A DNA stretch of 18,217 nucleotides from DATKMS01 sp041497995 (GTDB lineage Bacteria > Desulfobacterota > Binatia > HRBIN30): positions 1-18,217 of the forward strand of contig JBGQHM010000097.1 in NCBI GenBank assembly GCA_041497995.1, given 5' to 3'. The notes beneath the pieces were generated by a model. That model ran no database searches and was not told the DNA's origin. It worked only from the letters and a program-made list of their open reading frames with translations. The position numbers and the translations under genes are program-made. Positions within the stretch are counted from its first letter, which is position 1; every line of letters starts with the position of its first letter. Positions 7,187 to 14,906 of the stretch are shown here, in pieces.

Positions 7187-7189
7187 TCC

Positions 7190-7729
7190 ATGCGCTGGCA
7201 AGACATCGGAGACATGACCTGCTCGATCGCTCGCGCCCTGTCGGTGGTGGGCGATCGCTGGACGCTCTTGATCCTGCGCGACACATTCCTGGGGACACGG
7301 CGCTTCGAGAACTTCCAATCCAGCCTCGGCATCACACGCCACCGTCTGGCGGACCGCCTGCGCAAGTTGGTCGACAACGGTATCCTCGACCGCGCCCGCT
7401 ATCAGGAACGGCCGGCGCGCTACGAGTATCGGCTCACCGAGAAAGGACGCGATCTCTACCCGGTCATCGTGTCGCTCGTCGGTTGGGGGGATCGCTGGAT
7501 GGCCGGCAAGGCGGGTCCGCCGATCGAGCTGGTGCACCGCAGCTGTGGCCACCACATATCCCCGGTACTCGCCTGTCCGGACTGTGGCGTGCCGATCAGC
7601 GCGCGCGACATGCAGGCACGGCCGGGACCGGCGCTGAGAGCGCGTGATGCGTCGTTCGTGAAGCGTATATCGGCGAAGAGCAAAGCTCCTGCGAGATACG
7701 CTTCACGAGGAACGCTTCACGGTCATTGA
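7190..7729 (+). CDS. HxlR-family winged-helix transcriptional regulator with C-terminal Cys-rich segment
   Basis: A 179-residue HxlR-type DNA-binding protein. The N-terminal CSIARALSVVGDRWTLLILR (11-30) carries the conserved Cys11 near the start and the VGDRW core. The recognition part is GITRHRLADRLRKL (47-60), followed by the wing with RYEYRLTEKGRDLYPV (77-92). Beyond the HTH a possible zinc ribbon is seen: Cys119, His121/122, Cys129 and Cys132 in CGHHISPVLACPDCG, a feature of longer HxlR proteins. Cytoplasmic dimer; the effector is unknown, but the exposed cysteine of HxlR proteins often senses electrophiles. It sits 15 bp before the molybdoenzyme gene, its likely target and operon partner. 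The last 24 or so residues are encoded by a palindromic repeat, so the natural C-terminus has probably been replaced. Confidence 0.9.
   Translation: MRWQDIGDMTCSIARALSVVGDRWTLLILRDTFLGTRRFENFQSSLGITRHRLADRLRKLVDNGILDRARYQERPARYEYRLTEKGRDLYPVIVSLVGWGDRWMAGKAGPPIELVHRSCGHHISPVLACPDCGVPISARDMQARPGPALRARDASFVKRISAKSKAPARYASRGTLHGH
7656..7708. repeat. 13-bp perfect inverted repeat at the 3' end of the HxlR-type gene
   Basis: TCGTGAAGCGTAT (7656-7668) and ATACGCTTCACGA (7696-7708) pair perfectly across 27 bases, which themselves contain a small GAGC-AAA-GCTC hairpin. A further partial copy, AACGCTTCACG, follows at about 7711-7721. This looks like a REP-type palindrome inserted into the end of the coding region and running to just before the next gene's ribosome-binding site. 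Confidence 0.7.
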
Positions 7730-7744
7730 TGAAGGAGGATTCTG

Positions 7745-10111
7745 ATGAGCGGACTGCAGACTGTTGATCCATCGATTTCTCGTGATCCTCTCGCCCTTGA
7801 CGCCACCGATCTGCCAACGGTGTGTGTCCTGTGCAGCCACAACTGCGGGATCCGCGTGGATGTCGAAGGCGGGCAGATCGTCTCGGTGGCGGCCGACGAG
7901 CGTAACCCGATCACCACGGGCTACGTCTGCAACAAGGCGTTCAGCGTTCCCGCCTACGTCCGCCACGGGCAACGCGTCGAGCATCCGCTGCGGCGGCGGC
8001 CTGATGGCAGCTTCGAGCGCATCCCATGGGACATCGCCATCGCCGAGATCGCCGCGAAGCTCAGCGCCATCCGCGAGCGACACTCGCCGCGCGCCATCGG
8101 CTTGGTCGGTGTCGGTGGCCAAGCGAACCACATGGACGCTCCCTACGCCCTCGGCTTCCTGCGCGGGCTCGGCTCGCGGCGCTGGTTCAACGCCTTCGCG
8201 CAAGAGAAGACGCAGCACAACCTGATGGACCAGTGGATGTTCGACGCGTCGCCGGCTGCCTTCATGCACGCCGACCAGAAACACGCGCGCTTCATGCTCG
8301 TCCTGGGCACCAACCCGCGTATCAGCAACCGCGGCCACAACGCCACCGAGAGCTTCCGTGAGTTCGTCGAAGACAAATCGCGCAAGCTGGTTGTCGTCGA
8401 TCCACGTGAAACGGAGACTACGCGGGCAGCCAGTCGTCACCTGCGCGTCCGGCCCGGCACGGACAGCTACCTGCTGCTCGGCATGGCTGCCACGATCGTT
8501 GCCCGTGGACTGACTGACGAAACGTTCGTCCGCGACAAGACGCTTGGCTTCGACACCGTGCGTGATGCGCTCGCCGTTGTCGACGTGAATGAAATGGCCG
8601 CGCGCTGCGGCATCGACGTCGATGCGCTGGTGGCCACAGCGACCGAGTTTGCAACGGCCGAGTCGGCCGCAATTTTCTACGATCTCGGCGTCGAGCAGAC
8701 ACCGTTCTCCACGCTCATCTCATACTTGATCCGCCTCCTCCTCTCGCTCACCGGCAACGTTGGGCGTACCGGCGGCAACGTGTTCTTCGAAAGCCTGGCG
8801 CCGCCCGTGTTGGACCACAGCCGTGTCCACGAGCCCGAACGTGCGCTGGCCTCGGGCATTCCGGCCATCCGCTCCCTCGGCAACTTCGGTATGTTCTCGC
8901 CGACCCTGGTGCCCGAAGAAGTACTTCTCGACCACCCCGAACGGCTGCGTGCCGTGATCGTCGAGGGGGCGAATCCGCTCCTCTCGTACTCCGACGCCAG
9001 CCGCTGGCGCGAGGCGCGGGCGCAACTGGATCTGCTCGTCGTGATCGACCCGGCAATGACCGAAACGGCGCAACTTGCCGACTACGTACTGCCGACGCCC
9101 GTCGGCTACGAGAAGTGGGAGATCGCTGTTTTCCCAAAGGGCTATCCGGAAATCTATGTGCAGCTGCGTCCACCAGTCATTCCCCCGCTCGGCGACGGGC
9201 TGCCCGAGCCGGAAATCTACGCGCGCCTCGCAGAGGCAATGGCACTCTTTCCCAAACCGCCGGCCGAGCTGCATGAACTGGCGAAGGACGCACTCACACC
9301 GGATGGCGGGGCGGTGTTCATGGGCACGATGCAACAGTTGGTAGGGCGCGACGCGCAACCGGGAACGGACCCGACTCTCCAGATGCTGTTCTGGGCCTAC
9401 CGGACGTTGGGCCCCCACCTCGCCGCGCCGTCACTCGTCGTCGTGTGGTTGCAGAGCGGGTTGAATGCGATGATGCGGCCGGCGGCGGTGCTGCGCACGT
9501 TGGGACCCGAATGGGAGGCGAAGAGCCCGTTCGAGATCGCCGGCGAGCTGTTCCGGCGCATCCTTGACCACCCGGAGGGAGTCGAGATCGCGCGCATCAA
9601 CCCCGACACCAACCTCGAAGATCACATTGGTTTCGAGGATGGGCGTATCCGCCTCGCGCCCGAGCCAATGATTCGGGAAATGCAACGCGCCAAGGAGACC
9701 CCACTGGCGGAGAGCCCGGAGTTCCCCTTCGTGCTCGCGGCCGGCTTGCGCACGCGCTGGACCGCCAACACCATCCAGCGCGACCCGGCATGGCGCAAAG
9801 GCCGCGGCCCACATTGCGCGCTCAACCTCTCACCCAACGATGCGCGCCGCGTCGGTGTCGGCAACGGCGATAAGGTCAGCGTCGTCACACGTCGCGGCGC
9901 ACTGACCCTGCCGGTGCAGGTCGACACCAAACTCCTCGATGGCCACGTCTGGATGCCCAACGGCTTCGGTATGCAGTACGTGGGTGAAGGGACGGTGCAC
10001 GTCGACGGCGCCAATCAGAACGAGCTGACTGACGTCACCGATCGCGACCCGTTCACGGGCATTCCGCATCATCGCTACGTGCTGTGTCGCATCGAACGGA
10101 CAAGTGCGTAG
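7745..10111 (+). CDS. Molybdopterin-dependent (DMSO reductase superfamily) oxidoreductase
   Basis: A 788-residue single-chain member of the molybdopterin bis-guanine-dinucleotide superfamily. The N-terminal [4Fe-4S] motif is Cys27-x2-Cys30-x3-Cys34-x27-Cys62, with Lys64 two residues after the last Cys as in electron-transferring members. Mo-cofactor domains fill about residues 75-560, including LVLGTNPRISNRGHN (185-199) and LLSLTGNVGRTGGN. The C-terminal dinucleotide-binding domain (about 660-785) includes LNLSPNDARRVGVGNGDKV. No Tat signal is present, so it is predicted cytoplasmic. No ferredoxin-like or membrane subunit lies nearby, so the electron partner is unknown. Residues 148-166, where the metal ligand is expected, contain no Cys, Sec or Ser. 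A strong AAGGAGG (7732-7738) lies 6 bp before the ATG. Cotranscription with the HxlR-type gene is likely. Substrate unknown. Confidence 0.92.
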   Translation: MSGLQTVDPSISRDPLALDATDLPTVCVLCSHNCGIRVDVEGGQIVSVAADERNPITTGYVCNKAFSVPAYVRHGQRVEHPLRRRPDGSFERIPWDIAIAEIAAKLSAIRERHSPRAIGLVGVGGQANHMDAPYALGFLRGLGSRRWFNAFAQEKTQHNLMDQWMFDASPAAFMHADQKHARFMLVLGTNPRISNRGHNATESFREFVEDKSRKLVVVDPRETETTRAASRHLRVRPGTDSYLLLGMAATIVARGLTDETFVRDKTLGFDTVRDALAVVDVNEMAARCGIDVDALVATATEFATAESAAIFYDLGVEQTPFSTLISYLIRLLLSLTGNVGRTGGNVFFESLAPPVLDHSRVHEPERALASGIPAIRSLGNFGMFSPTLVPEEVLLDHPERLRAVIVEGANPLLSYSDASRWREARAQLDLLVVIDPAMTETAQLADYVLPTPVGYEKWEIAVFPKGYPEIYVQLRPPVIPPLGDGLPEPEIYARLAEAMALFPKPPAELHELAKDALTPDGGAVFMGTMQQLVGRDAQPGTDPTLQMLFWAYRTLGPHLAAPSLVVVWLQSGLNAMMRPAAVLRTLGPEWEAKSPFEIAGELFRRILDHPEGVEIARINPDTNLEDHIGFEDGRIRLAPEPMIREMQRAKETPLAESPEFPFVLAAGLRTRWTANTIQRDPAWRKGRGPHCALNLSPNDARRVGVGNGDKVSVVTRRGALTLPVQVDTKLLDGHVWMPNGFGMQYVGEGTVHVDGANQNELTDVTDRDPFTGIPHHRYVLCRIERTSA

Positions 10112-10139
10112 GCCCTTCTGTGCGCGGCTGAAGAGCAAA

Positions 10140-10236
10140 GGTAAGCAGGCAGGGACGCCTGCTCCACCATCATTTGAATCGCTCTGAGGTGAAATCACAC
10201 GCAGTGGGGCGGGCGTCCCTGCCCGCCTTCCTTACC
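10140..10236. repeat. 97-bp inverted-repeat element between convergent genes
   Basis: Two hairpins in opposite orientation: GCAGGC-AGGGAC-GCCTGC (10145-10162) and GGCGGGC-GTCCCT-GCCCGCC (10208-10227), whose loops are complementary. The outer ends GGTAAG (10140-10145) and CTTACC (10231-10236) are also inverted, so the whole element is one imperfect inverted repeat. It overlaps the stop codon of the LLM gene and may act as a bidirectional terminator between the molybdoenzyme and LLM genes. Confidence 0.75.
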
Positions 10237-11236
10237 GCGTCGGCGCGAGCTCGCGGAGAACCTGCTCGATCACTTCCGGCGGCACTCCGGTTGGCAAATT
10301 CAGCAGTGCCGTACCCATGCCGTGGCGTTGCCATTCGGCGAGCTTCTCACGGCAGTACGCAGCGGGCCCGCAGATGGCGATCGCATCCATGAGGTCGTCG
10401 CTCACCACTGCCGCGGCCTGGCGACGGTCGCCGGAGTTGTAGAGCTCGCGCACCTGGTCGGCGTTCTCCTTGAACCCGTAGCGGCAGAAGAGCGCGTGGT
10501 AGTAGGTACCCATTCCGCCGATGTAGAAGGACACGAGCGGCTTGATCAGCGAGCGCGCCATTCCCGCGTCGTCCATCGGCACCACGGCGACGAATGGTGC
10601 CACCTCGATGCGCGAAGCATCTCGGCCCGCTTCGCGCGCGCCCGCTTCGATCAACACCATACCGTCTTCGAGGTGCTCGTACGGCCAGAACGTCGGCACC
10701 CAACCGTCGGCGATGCGTCCGATCTCACGGATGGCGCGATCCTGCAGTGAGGCGATGTACACGGGAATCTCTCGACGAAGCGGCTGCATCTCTAGCTTGA
10801 AGTGCCGGAGATCGAACAGCGAGCTGAGCTCGGGAGCCAAGCGGTCGCCGCGCCACAGCGCTCGCATGATGCCGACGGTATCGCGCAAACGTGTCAGGGG
10901 TTTCACGTACGGGACGCCGTGGAAGTTCTCGACCACGACCTTGCCGCTCGTCCCCAGTCCGAGAATGACTCGCCCCTCGGAGATCTCGTCGAGCGTCGCC
11001 GCACTCATCGCCAGGAGTCCGGGCGAGCGGCTGAAGACGTTGGCGATCCCGGTAGCCAGCTTGAGGCGCTTGGTCGACAGCGCAATCTCGGTGAGCAATT
11101 GAAACTGTTCGTACGCCCACGCCTCGGGAATCCAGATCGAGTCGTAGCCCAGATCTTCCGCGACCCGTGCGGCGCGCAGCACCGCCTTGCGGTCGTAGCT
11201 CTTCCAGAAGGGAACGATCCCTAGGCGAATCGACAT
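10232..11236 (-). CDS. LLM-class flavin-dependent oxidoreductase (F420-type)
   Basis: A 334-residue luciferase-like monooxygenase family TIM barrel. The N-terminal MSIRLGIVPFWKSYDRKAVL, the YDSIWIPEAW block (31-40), and GRVILGLGTSG (88-98) are typical of F420-dependent methylene-H4MPT-reductase-like LLM proteins. The conserved IPVYIASLQDRAIREIGRIA segment follows. It probably uses F420 or FMN to oxidise or reduce a small organic substrate or an acyl-CoA-linked intermediate; the sequence does not settle which cofactor. It is the last gene of a minus-strand run: alpha/beta-hydrolase, MFE-2-type SDR, then this gene 25 bp after the SDR stop. A GGAG lies about 9 bp before the ATG at 11236. Its 3' end runs into the inverted-repeat element. 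No F420 biosynthesis gene lies in the window. Confidence 0.92.
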   Translation of the reverse strand: MSIRLGIVPFWKSYDRKAVLRAARVAEDLGYDSIWIPEAWAYEQFQLLTEIALSTKRLKLATGIANVFSRSPGLLAMSAATLDEISEGRVILGLGTSGKVVVENFHGVPYVKPLTRLRDTVGIMRALWRGDRLAPELSSLFDLRHFKLEMQPLRREIPVYIASLQDRAIREIGRIADGWVPTFWPYEHLEDGMVLIEAGAREAGRDASRIEVAPFVAVVPMDDAGMARSLIKPLVSFYIGGMGTYYHALFCRYGFKENADQVRELYNSGDRRQAAAVVSDDLMDAIAICGPAAYCREKLAEWQRHGMGTALLNLPTGVPPEVIEQVLRELAPTR

Positions 11237-11261
11237 CTGCTGCTCCGTCTTCTGTCAGTTG

Positions 11262-12164
11262 TCAGTCCAGGTCCTTCCCATCCATGCCGGCATTCTTGCG
11301 TGCGTGCTGCAAGAGCTCGGCAACGACGGGGCCGATGGCGGTTGGATCATCGACGGGCTCCGCTGTCGGTCCGCGATGCCAGCTTTCCGCAACGGCAAAG
11401 ACCCGGCCGGAGGCTTCGAACACGCGGCCGGTGACGTGCGCCGATTCGGCGCTTGCTAGCCAGGTGACAATCGGCGCGATCCAGCGCGGGTGCATCGCGG
11501 CCTTCTCTTCCTCACCGCCGCGGCCCATGAGTAAATCCTCGGTCATGCGCGTCAGCGCGCCCGGTGCGACGGCGTTCACGGTGATCCCGTAACGGCGCAG
11601 CTCGCGCGCGGCGATGATGGTGAACGCCGCGATGCCGGCTTTCGCCGCGCCGTAGTTGGTCTGTCCCGCGTTCCCGTAGATGCCGGACACCGACGTCGTG
11701 TTGATGAGGCGCGCATCCACTGGCTTCCCAGCTTTCGCTTGATCACGCCAGTAAGCGGCGGCAAAGTGCGCCGGCGCGAACGTTCCCTTCAGGTGCACTT
11801 TGATCACCGCGTCCCACTCCGCCTCGGTCATGTTCACCAACATGCGGTCGCGCAGAATGCCGGCGTTGTTGACCAAGACGTCGAGCCGACCGAACTCGCT
11901 CACCGCTTGCTGGATCATGCGCTGCGCGCCGTCGAAGTTGCTGATGTCGTCGCCGTTGGCAACCGCCTGGCCGCCGGCTGCCTTGATCTCCTGCACCACT
12001 TCACCCGCCGGTCCCAGTGAAGCTCCGGTACCGTCGCGCTCACCGCCGAGATCGTTCACGACGACTTTCGCACCATGGGCAGCCAGCATCAGCGCATGCT
12101 CGCGCCCGATGCCACGCCCTGCGCCGGTGATGATGGCGACACGTCCTTCGCACAACTTGCTCAT
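11262..12164 (-). CDS. SDR, MFE-2-type 3-hydroxyacyl-CoA dehydrogenase-like
   Basis: A 300-residue SDR. TGAGRGIG (13-20), NNAG (99-102), Ser158/Ser160 in TTSVSG, and YGAAK with Tyr171/Lys175 give an intact active site. The insertion after the second strand, VVNDLGGERDGTGASLGPAG (35-54), is characteristic of the (3R)-hydroxyacyl-CoA dehydrogenase domain of peroxisomal multifunctional enzyme type 2 (HSD17B4-like) and its bacterial homologues. It would therefore oxidise a 3-hydroxyacyl-CoA, or a related hydroxy-steroid or fatty intermediate, with NAD+ in the cytoplasm. The C-terminal extension (about 235-300) is also in line with this group. A strong AGGAGG (12170-12175) is 5 bp before the ATG. 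It sits between the hydrolase and the LLM genes and is probably cotranscribed with both. Confidence 0.92.
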   Translation of the reverse strand: MSKLCEGRVAIITGAGRGIGREHALMLAAHGAKVVVNDLGGERDGTGASLGPAGEVVQEIKAAGGQAVANGDDISNFDGAQRMIQQAVSEFGRLDVLVNNAGILRDRMLVNMTEAEWDAVIKVHLKGTFAPAHFAAAYWRDQAKAGKPVDARLINTTSVSGIYGNAGQTNYGAAKAGIAAFTIIAARELRRYGITVNAVAPGALTRMTEDLLMGRGGEEEKAAMHPRWIAPIVTWLASAESAHVTGRVFEASGRVFAVAESWHRGPTAEPVDDPTAIGPVVAELLQHARKNAGMDGKDLD

Positions 12165-12236
12165 CGCATCCTCCTCTTTGCCGTGGTGCCCACACGAGTA
12201 CCGAAATGTCGGGCCGGAGTCGACTGCACCGCAGCC

Positions 12237-13094
12237 TCAGTCCGGATGGCCGAGGAAATCGATGAGGATCTCAGCGAGCGCTTCGGGCTGCTCGAGATGG
12301 GGGTGATGTGCTGAACCGGCAATCGTCACACGGCGGGCACGCAGCGCCTCGATCCGCTCCGTCACGTCCGCCGGCGACAGACGCAGGAAGCTCTCCGCCC
12401 CTTCAACGTACAGCACCGGGCACGCGATGCGCCGCCAGAACGCGCGGGCGTGCGCCACCGGCATGGGTTGCGGCGCACGGGTCTGGTGGAGAGGATCAAA
12501 CTTCCACTGACGCTCATCGCCGACGGCGCGCGTGCCGTGCTCGACAATGTGGCGCGCCACCATCTCCGAGAAGTGCGGGAAGCGCTCGCGGTAGCGGGTC
12601 ACCGCTGCATCGAGGGACACGGTCACCACGGGCCGCTGCGCAACACGGTGCAGGTCTTGGAGCCACGTCACGACCCGCTCCGGTGTCGCCTCCGGATCGA
12701 ACTGGGGGACTCCGAGGCCTTCGATGCACACCAGTGCCTTGACGCGTTCCGGCTCGGAACCCGCGTAAAGAATCGCGGCCCCGCCACCCATCGAATGTGC
12801 GACGAGCGCGACACGCTCGCCAAGCTGTGGCACCACCGCTGCCAGGTCGGCGACGTAGTCGATGAAGTGATAGTAGCCACCATTCCCCACCCACTCCGAG
12901 TCGCCGTGCCCGCGCCAATCGAGTGCGTAGACATGATGGCCCACCTCGGCCAAGCGCGGCGCCACCCAGTCCCAGACATGTGCGTGCTCAAGGAATCCGT
13001 GGAGCAGAAGGACAACGTGGTCGCCCTCGCCCCATTCGAGCAGGTGCAACCGCAGGCGATTGGCCGTGAGCACGCGGTCGCGCGGTGCGATCAT
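12237..13094 (-). CDS. Alpha/beta-fold hydrolase
   Basis: A 285-residue alpha/beta-hydrolase. The oxyanion loop LLLHGFLEH, the nucleophile elbow AHSMGGG (Ser101 in this numbering), and a C-terminal HHPHLEQPEAL with the catalytic His (about 263) are present. The acid may be the Glu or Asp around YVEGAESFLRLSPAD. DWRGHGDS is the usual motif after strand 4. The substrate could be an ester, an epoxide or a C-C bond (MhpC/epoxide-hydrolase-like); it cannot be decided from sequence. The open frame reaches a GTG at 13226, but the extra 44 residues have no hydrolase character and would crowd the divergent DJ-1-type promoter, so the ATG at 13094 is preferred, though without a clear ribosome-binding site. 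It is the first gene of the run with the SDR (72 bp gap) and the LLM gene. Confidence 0.88.
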   Translation of the reverse strand: MIAPRDRVLTANRLRLHLLEWGEGDHVVLLLHGFLEHAHVWDWVAPRLAEVGHHVYALDWRGHGDSEWVGNGGYYHFIDYVADLAAVVPQLGERVALVAHSMGGGAAILYAGSEPERVKALVCIEGLGVPQFDPEATPERVVTWLQDLHRVAQRPVVTVSLDAAVTRYRERFPHFSEMVARHIVEHGTRAVGDERQWKFDPLHQTRAPQPMPVAHARAFWRRIACPVLYVEGAESFLRLSPADVTERIEALRARRVTIAGSAHHPHLEQPEALAEILIDFLGHPD

Positions 13095-13260
13095 GTCGAA
13101 GATCTCGGCATCAAGCGGGAGGTAGTGAGTTTCCGCGCCTATCGCAACCGTCCTGAGGCCGAAGATGTGGGACGAATGTCCGCGATGCTCGCTACAACGG
13201 ACAACTCCCTCGTGGTAGAAGCTCACCGAAGCACTTCAGGAGCATAGGCAAGGAGGCGAG

Positions 13261-13884
13261 ATGGCTGAATCGGGAGTGAAGCGGCTGGGCGTTATTCTGT
13301 ATCCGCAGTTCGAGCTGCTCGACGTCTGCGGGCCGGTCGAAATGTTCGGCAATCTGACCGGCGTCGTCGAGGTAAAGATGGTGGCGCAGCAGAAGGGACC
13401 GGTGGTGAGCGTCCAAGGCCCGGCGATGCTTGCCGACTACGGCTTCGCCGACTGCCCGCGGCTCGACCTGATCATGGTACCGGGAGGCAACGGTACGCTC
13501 ACCGAGCTAGAGAACCCGGTGTATCTCGACTGGCTCGCAGCGCGCGCCCCCGACGCGGAGATTGTAATGTCGGTGTGCAGCGGCTCGGCGCTGCTGGCAC
13601 GCGCCGGTCTGCTCGATGGCAAGCGCGCCACCACCAACAAGATGTGGTTCAACTCACTGACGCCGTACGGACCGAAGGTCGAGTGGATCAAGGAGGCGCG
13701 GTGGGTCGAAGACGGGAAGTTCGTCACCTCGTCCGGTGTCTCCGCAGGCATGGACATGGCGTTGGCGGTGATCGCCCGCCTGCAGGGCGAGGAAGTCAGC
13801 AAGACCCTCGCGGTCGCCACCGAGTACGAGTGGCATCGCGATGCAGACTGGGACCCGTTCGCGAAGGTGCACGGGTTGGTGTAA
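13261..13884 (+). CDS. DJ-1/PfpI family protein, isonitrile hydratase-like
   Basis: A 207-residue class I glutamine amidotransferase-like (DJ-1/PfpI) protein. The nucleophile elbow is MSVCSGSALLARAGLLDGKR (103-122) with Cys106, and the acidic partner is probably Asp21 in LLDVCGPVEMFG. This pairing of DxxGPxE near the N-terminus with C-S/T-G-S/A and AGLLDGKRATTNK is seen in isonitrile hydratase (InhA) and in the ligand domain of GATase-AraC regulators. There is no HTH domain, so an enzyme is likelier. Isonitrile hydratase converts isonitriles to N-formamides; specificity here is inferred. An AAGGAGG (13250-13256) lies 4 bp before the ATG. It is divergent from the alpha/beta-hydrolase gene and followed at once by the GNAT remnant. 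Confidence 0.9.
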   Translation: MAESGVKRLGVILYPQFELLDVCGPVEMFGNLTGVVEVKMVAQQKGPVVSVQGPAMLADYGFADCPRLDLIMVPGGNGTLTELENPVYLDWLAARAPDAEIVMSVCSGSALLARAGLLDGKRATTNKMWFNSLTPYGPKVEWIKEARWVEDGKFVTSSGVSAGMDMALAVIARLQGEEVSKTLAVATEYEWHRDADWDPFAKVHGLV

Positions 13885-13893
13885 CCGCATGAG

Positions 13894-14264
13894 ATGCTGA
13901 AGAGCGGATACTCGATTGCGCGAGCGCGGCCCCACGACGTGCCGCAGCTCGCCGCAATTGAGCTTGCCGCGGCTGAGCTTCTCAGGGGACACGCCCCCGA
14001 TTCCATCGTGCAGGAAACCACCGACGACGACGAGTTCCGCGCGGCGCAGACGGCAGGACGACTGTGGGTCGCACTTGACGTGGATCCACGCCACGGGCGG
14101 CGGGGCCTGGGCACAGCGCTGGCTATGCTCGCCTCGGTTTCATGGTAGTTCCAAGCACGGAGCTGAGCCCTGAGCTCGCAGCTATTGTCCAAGATGAAGC
14201 GGACCGCGGTCTCGATCCCAGCGGCCGCGTCGTCATGAGATACAGAGTACGCACGCCGGAATGA
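13894..14264 (+). pseudogene. Degraded GNAT N-acetyltransferase gene
   Basis: Starting 9 bp after the DJ-1-type stop, the first frame reads a GNAT N-terminus: YSIARARPHDVPQLAAIE, then GRLWVALDVDPRHGRRGLGT (56-75), and stops after 84 codons. The acetyl-CoA motif RRGLGT is present, but the strands normally lying between WVA and the DVDP block are missing. In another frame, from about 14124 to the TGA at 14262-14264, the typical GNAT C-terminus YARLGFMVVPSTELSPE continues to GLDPSGRVVMRY. So two deletions, one in frame and one shifting the frame, have removed the centre of the gene. The full protein would have been roughly 170-180 residues. The remains probably give no active enzyme. Confidence 0.75.
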
Positions 14265-14292
14265 ACTTTGGTGGTGTAGGCATCGCCTGCAC

Positions 14293-14327
14293 GGTACAGG
14301 CTGGAAGCCTATACCACTGCTCCTGTG
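14293..14327. repeat. Short palindrome containing GGCTGGAAGCC
   Basis: GGTACAGGCT (14293-14302), loop GGA, then AGCCTATACC (14306-14315) pair at nine of ten positions. CCAC and GTGG form a second small stem to 14327. The core GGCTGGAAGCC and following CCAC recur at 16046-16064. Confidence 0.55.
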
Positions 14328-14395
14328 GCAATGTGTGGATCCCCACTTCTCCGCTCTGGCCATTGCGTGCTATGCCCCCGCAGGAGGCCATGGCG

Positions 14396-14836
14396 ATGAC
14401 AACCGACACCCGCAAAAAGCTGCTCACTGCTGTCCTCCTCTCGACGGCAGCGTTCCTCATCTTGCTCTTGCCCTTCATGTTCGATCTCTGGCCCGGAGGG
14501 TTTCGCTGGGCGCACCCGGCGCAGCATCCGGCGTACGAGCGCATGATCATCGCCATCTATATTGCGCTCGGCATCTGTCTCATCCCGACGGCGCTCAACC
14601 CGGAGAGACACGTCATCCTCATCGACTTCACCATTCTCTCCAGCCTGTTGCACGGGGCAGTCATGACCTACGACTCCTTCGCGCAGGAACACGAGATGAC
14701 ACACATGGTGGGCGACGTACCCGTCCTCTTTGCGTTGGCAGCGGTGCTCATCTGGCTCCATCCGCGATGGTGGCGCGAAGAGCGCTCCAGGGAAACCTCC
14801 CGCGCACAGTCGAGCAGCGCCGAACGTCGAGGCTAG
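14396..14836 (+). CDS. DUF6632-like small integral membrane protein
   Basis: A 146-residue membrane protein with four likely transmembrane helices at about residues 9-30, 49-66, 74-92 and 105-122. The pattern of a tryptophan-rich first loop (LWPGGFRW), YERMIIAIYIALGICL, DFTILSSLLHGAVM and HMVGDVPVLFALAAVLIWL fits the uncharacterised DUF6632 family as I recall it. The function is unknown. The ATG at 14396 lies 8 bp after AGGAGG (14382-14387) and is preferred over the ATG at 14390, which is only 2 bp from it. The C-terminus is short, polar and basic. Gene order gives no functional hint: decayed GNAT gene upstream, mazE downstream. Confidence 0.75.
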   Translation: MTTDTRKKLLTAVLLSTAAFLILLLPFMFDLWPGGFRWAHPAQHPAYERMIIAIYIALGICLIPTALNPERHVILIDFTILSSLLHGAVMTYDSFAQEHEMTHMVGDVPVLFALAAVLIWLHPRWWREERSRETSRAQSSSAERRG

Positions 14837-14906
14837 TGTGACTGCTGCGGCCGTGATGGGTTGGCTGCCTGTGATTACCTCGTAACCCAGGCAGCTGAGG
14901 CGCGCC

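Larger units (their letters stand above)
6467..7189. other. 0.7-kb non-coding gap with palindromic repeats
   Basis: No convincing gene was found between the sulfotransferase and hxlR-like genes; the open frames here are repeat-derived, short and without family signatures. The stretch holds a GC-rich hairpin just after the sulfotransferase stop (GGCG-CAGG-CGCC near 6477-6490), four copies of a 16-bp repeat (6609-6860), a stem-loop at 6952-6977, a run of eight C residues near 7090, and the hxlR promoter/operator region at 7144-7186. Confidence 0.75.

Noticed and set aside
13095..13226. N-terminal extension of the alpha/beta-hydrolase to a GTG at 13226.
   Set aside because: The extra 44 residues do not look like hydrolase sequence and the GTG lies close to the divergent gene's ribosome-binding site; the ATG at 13094 gives the normal length.
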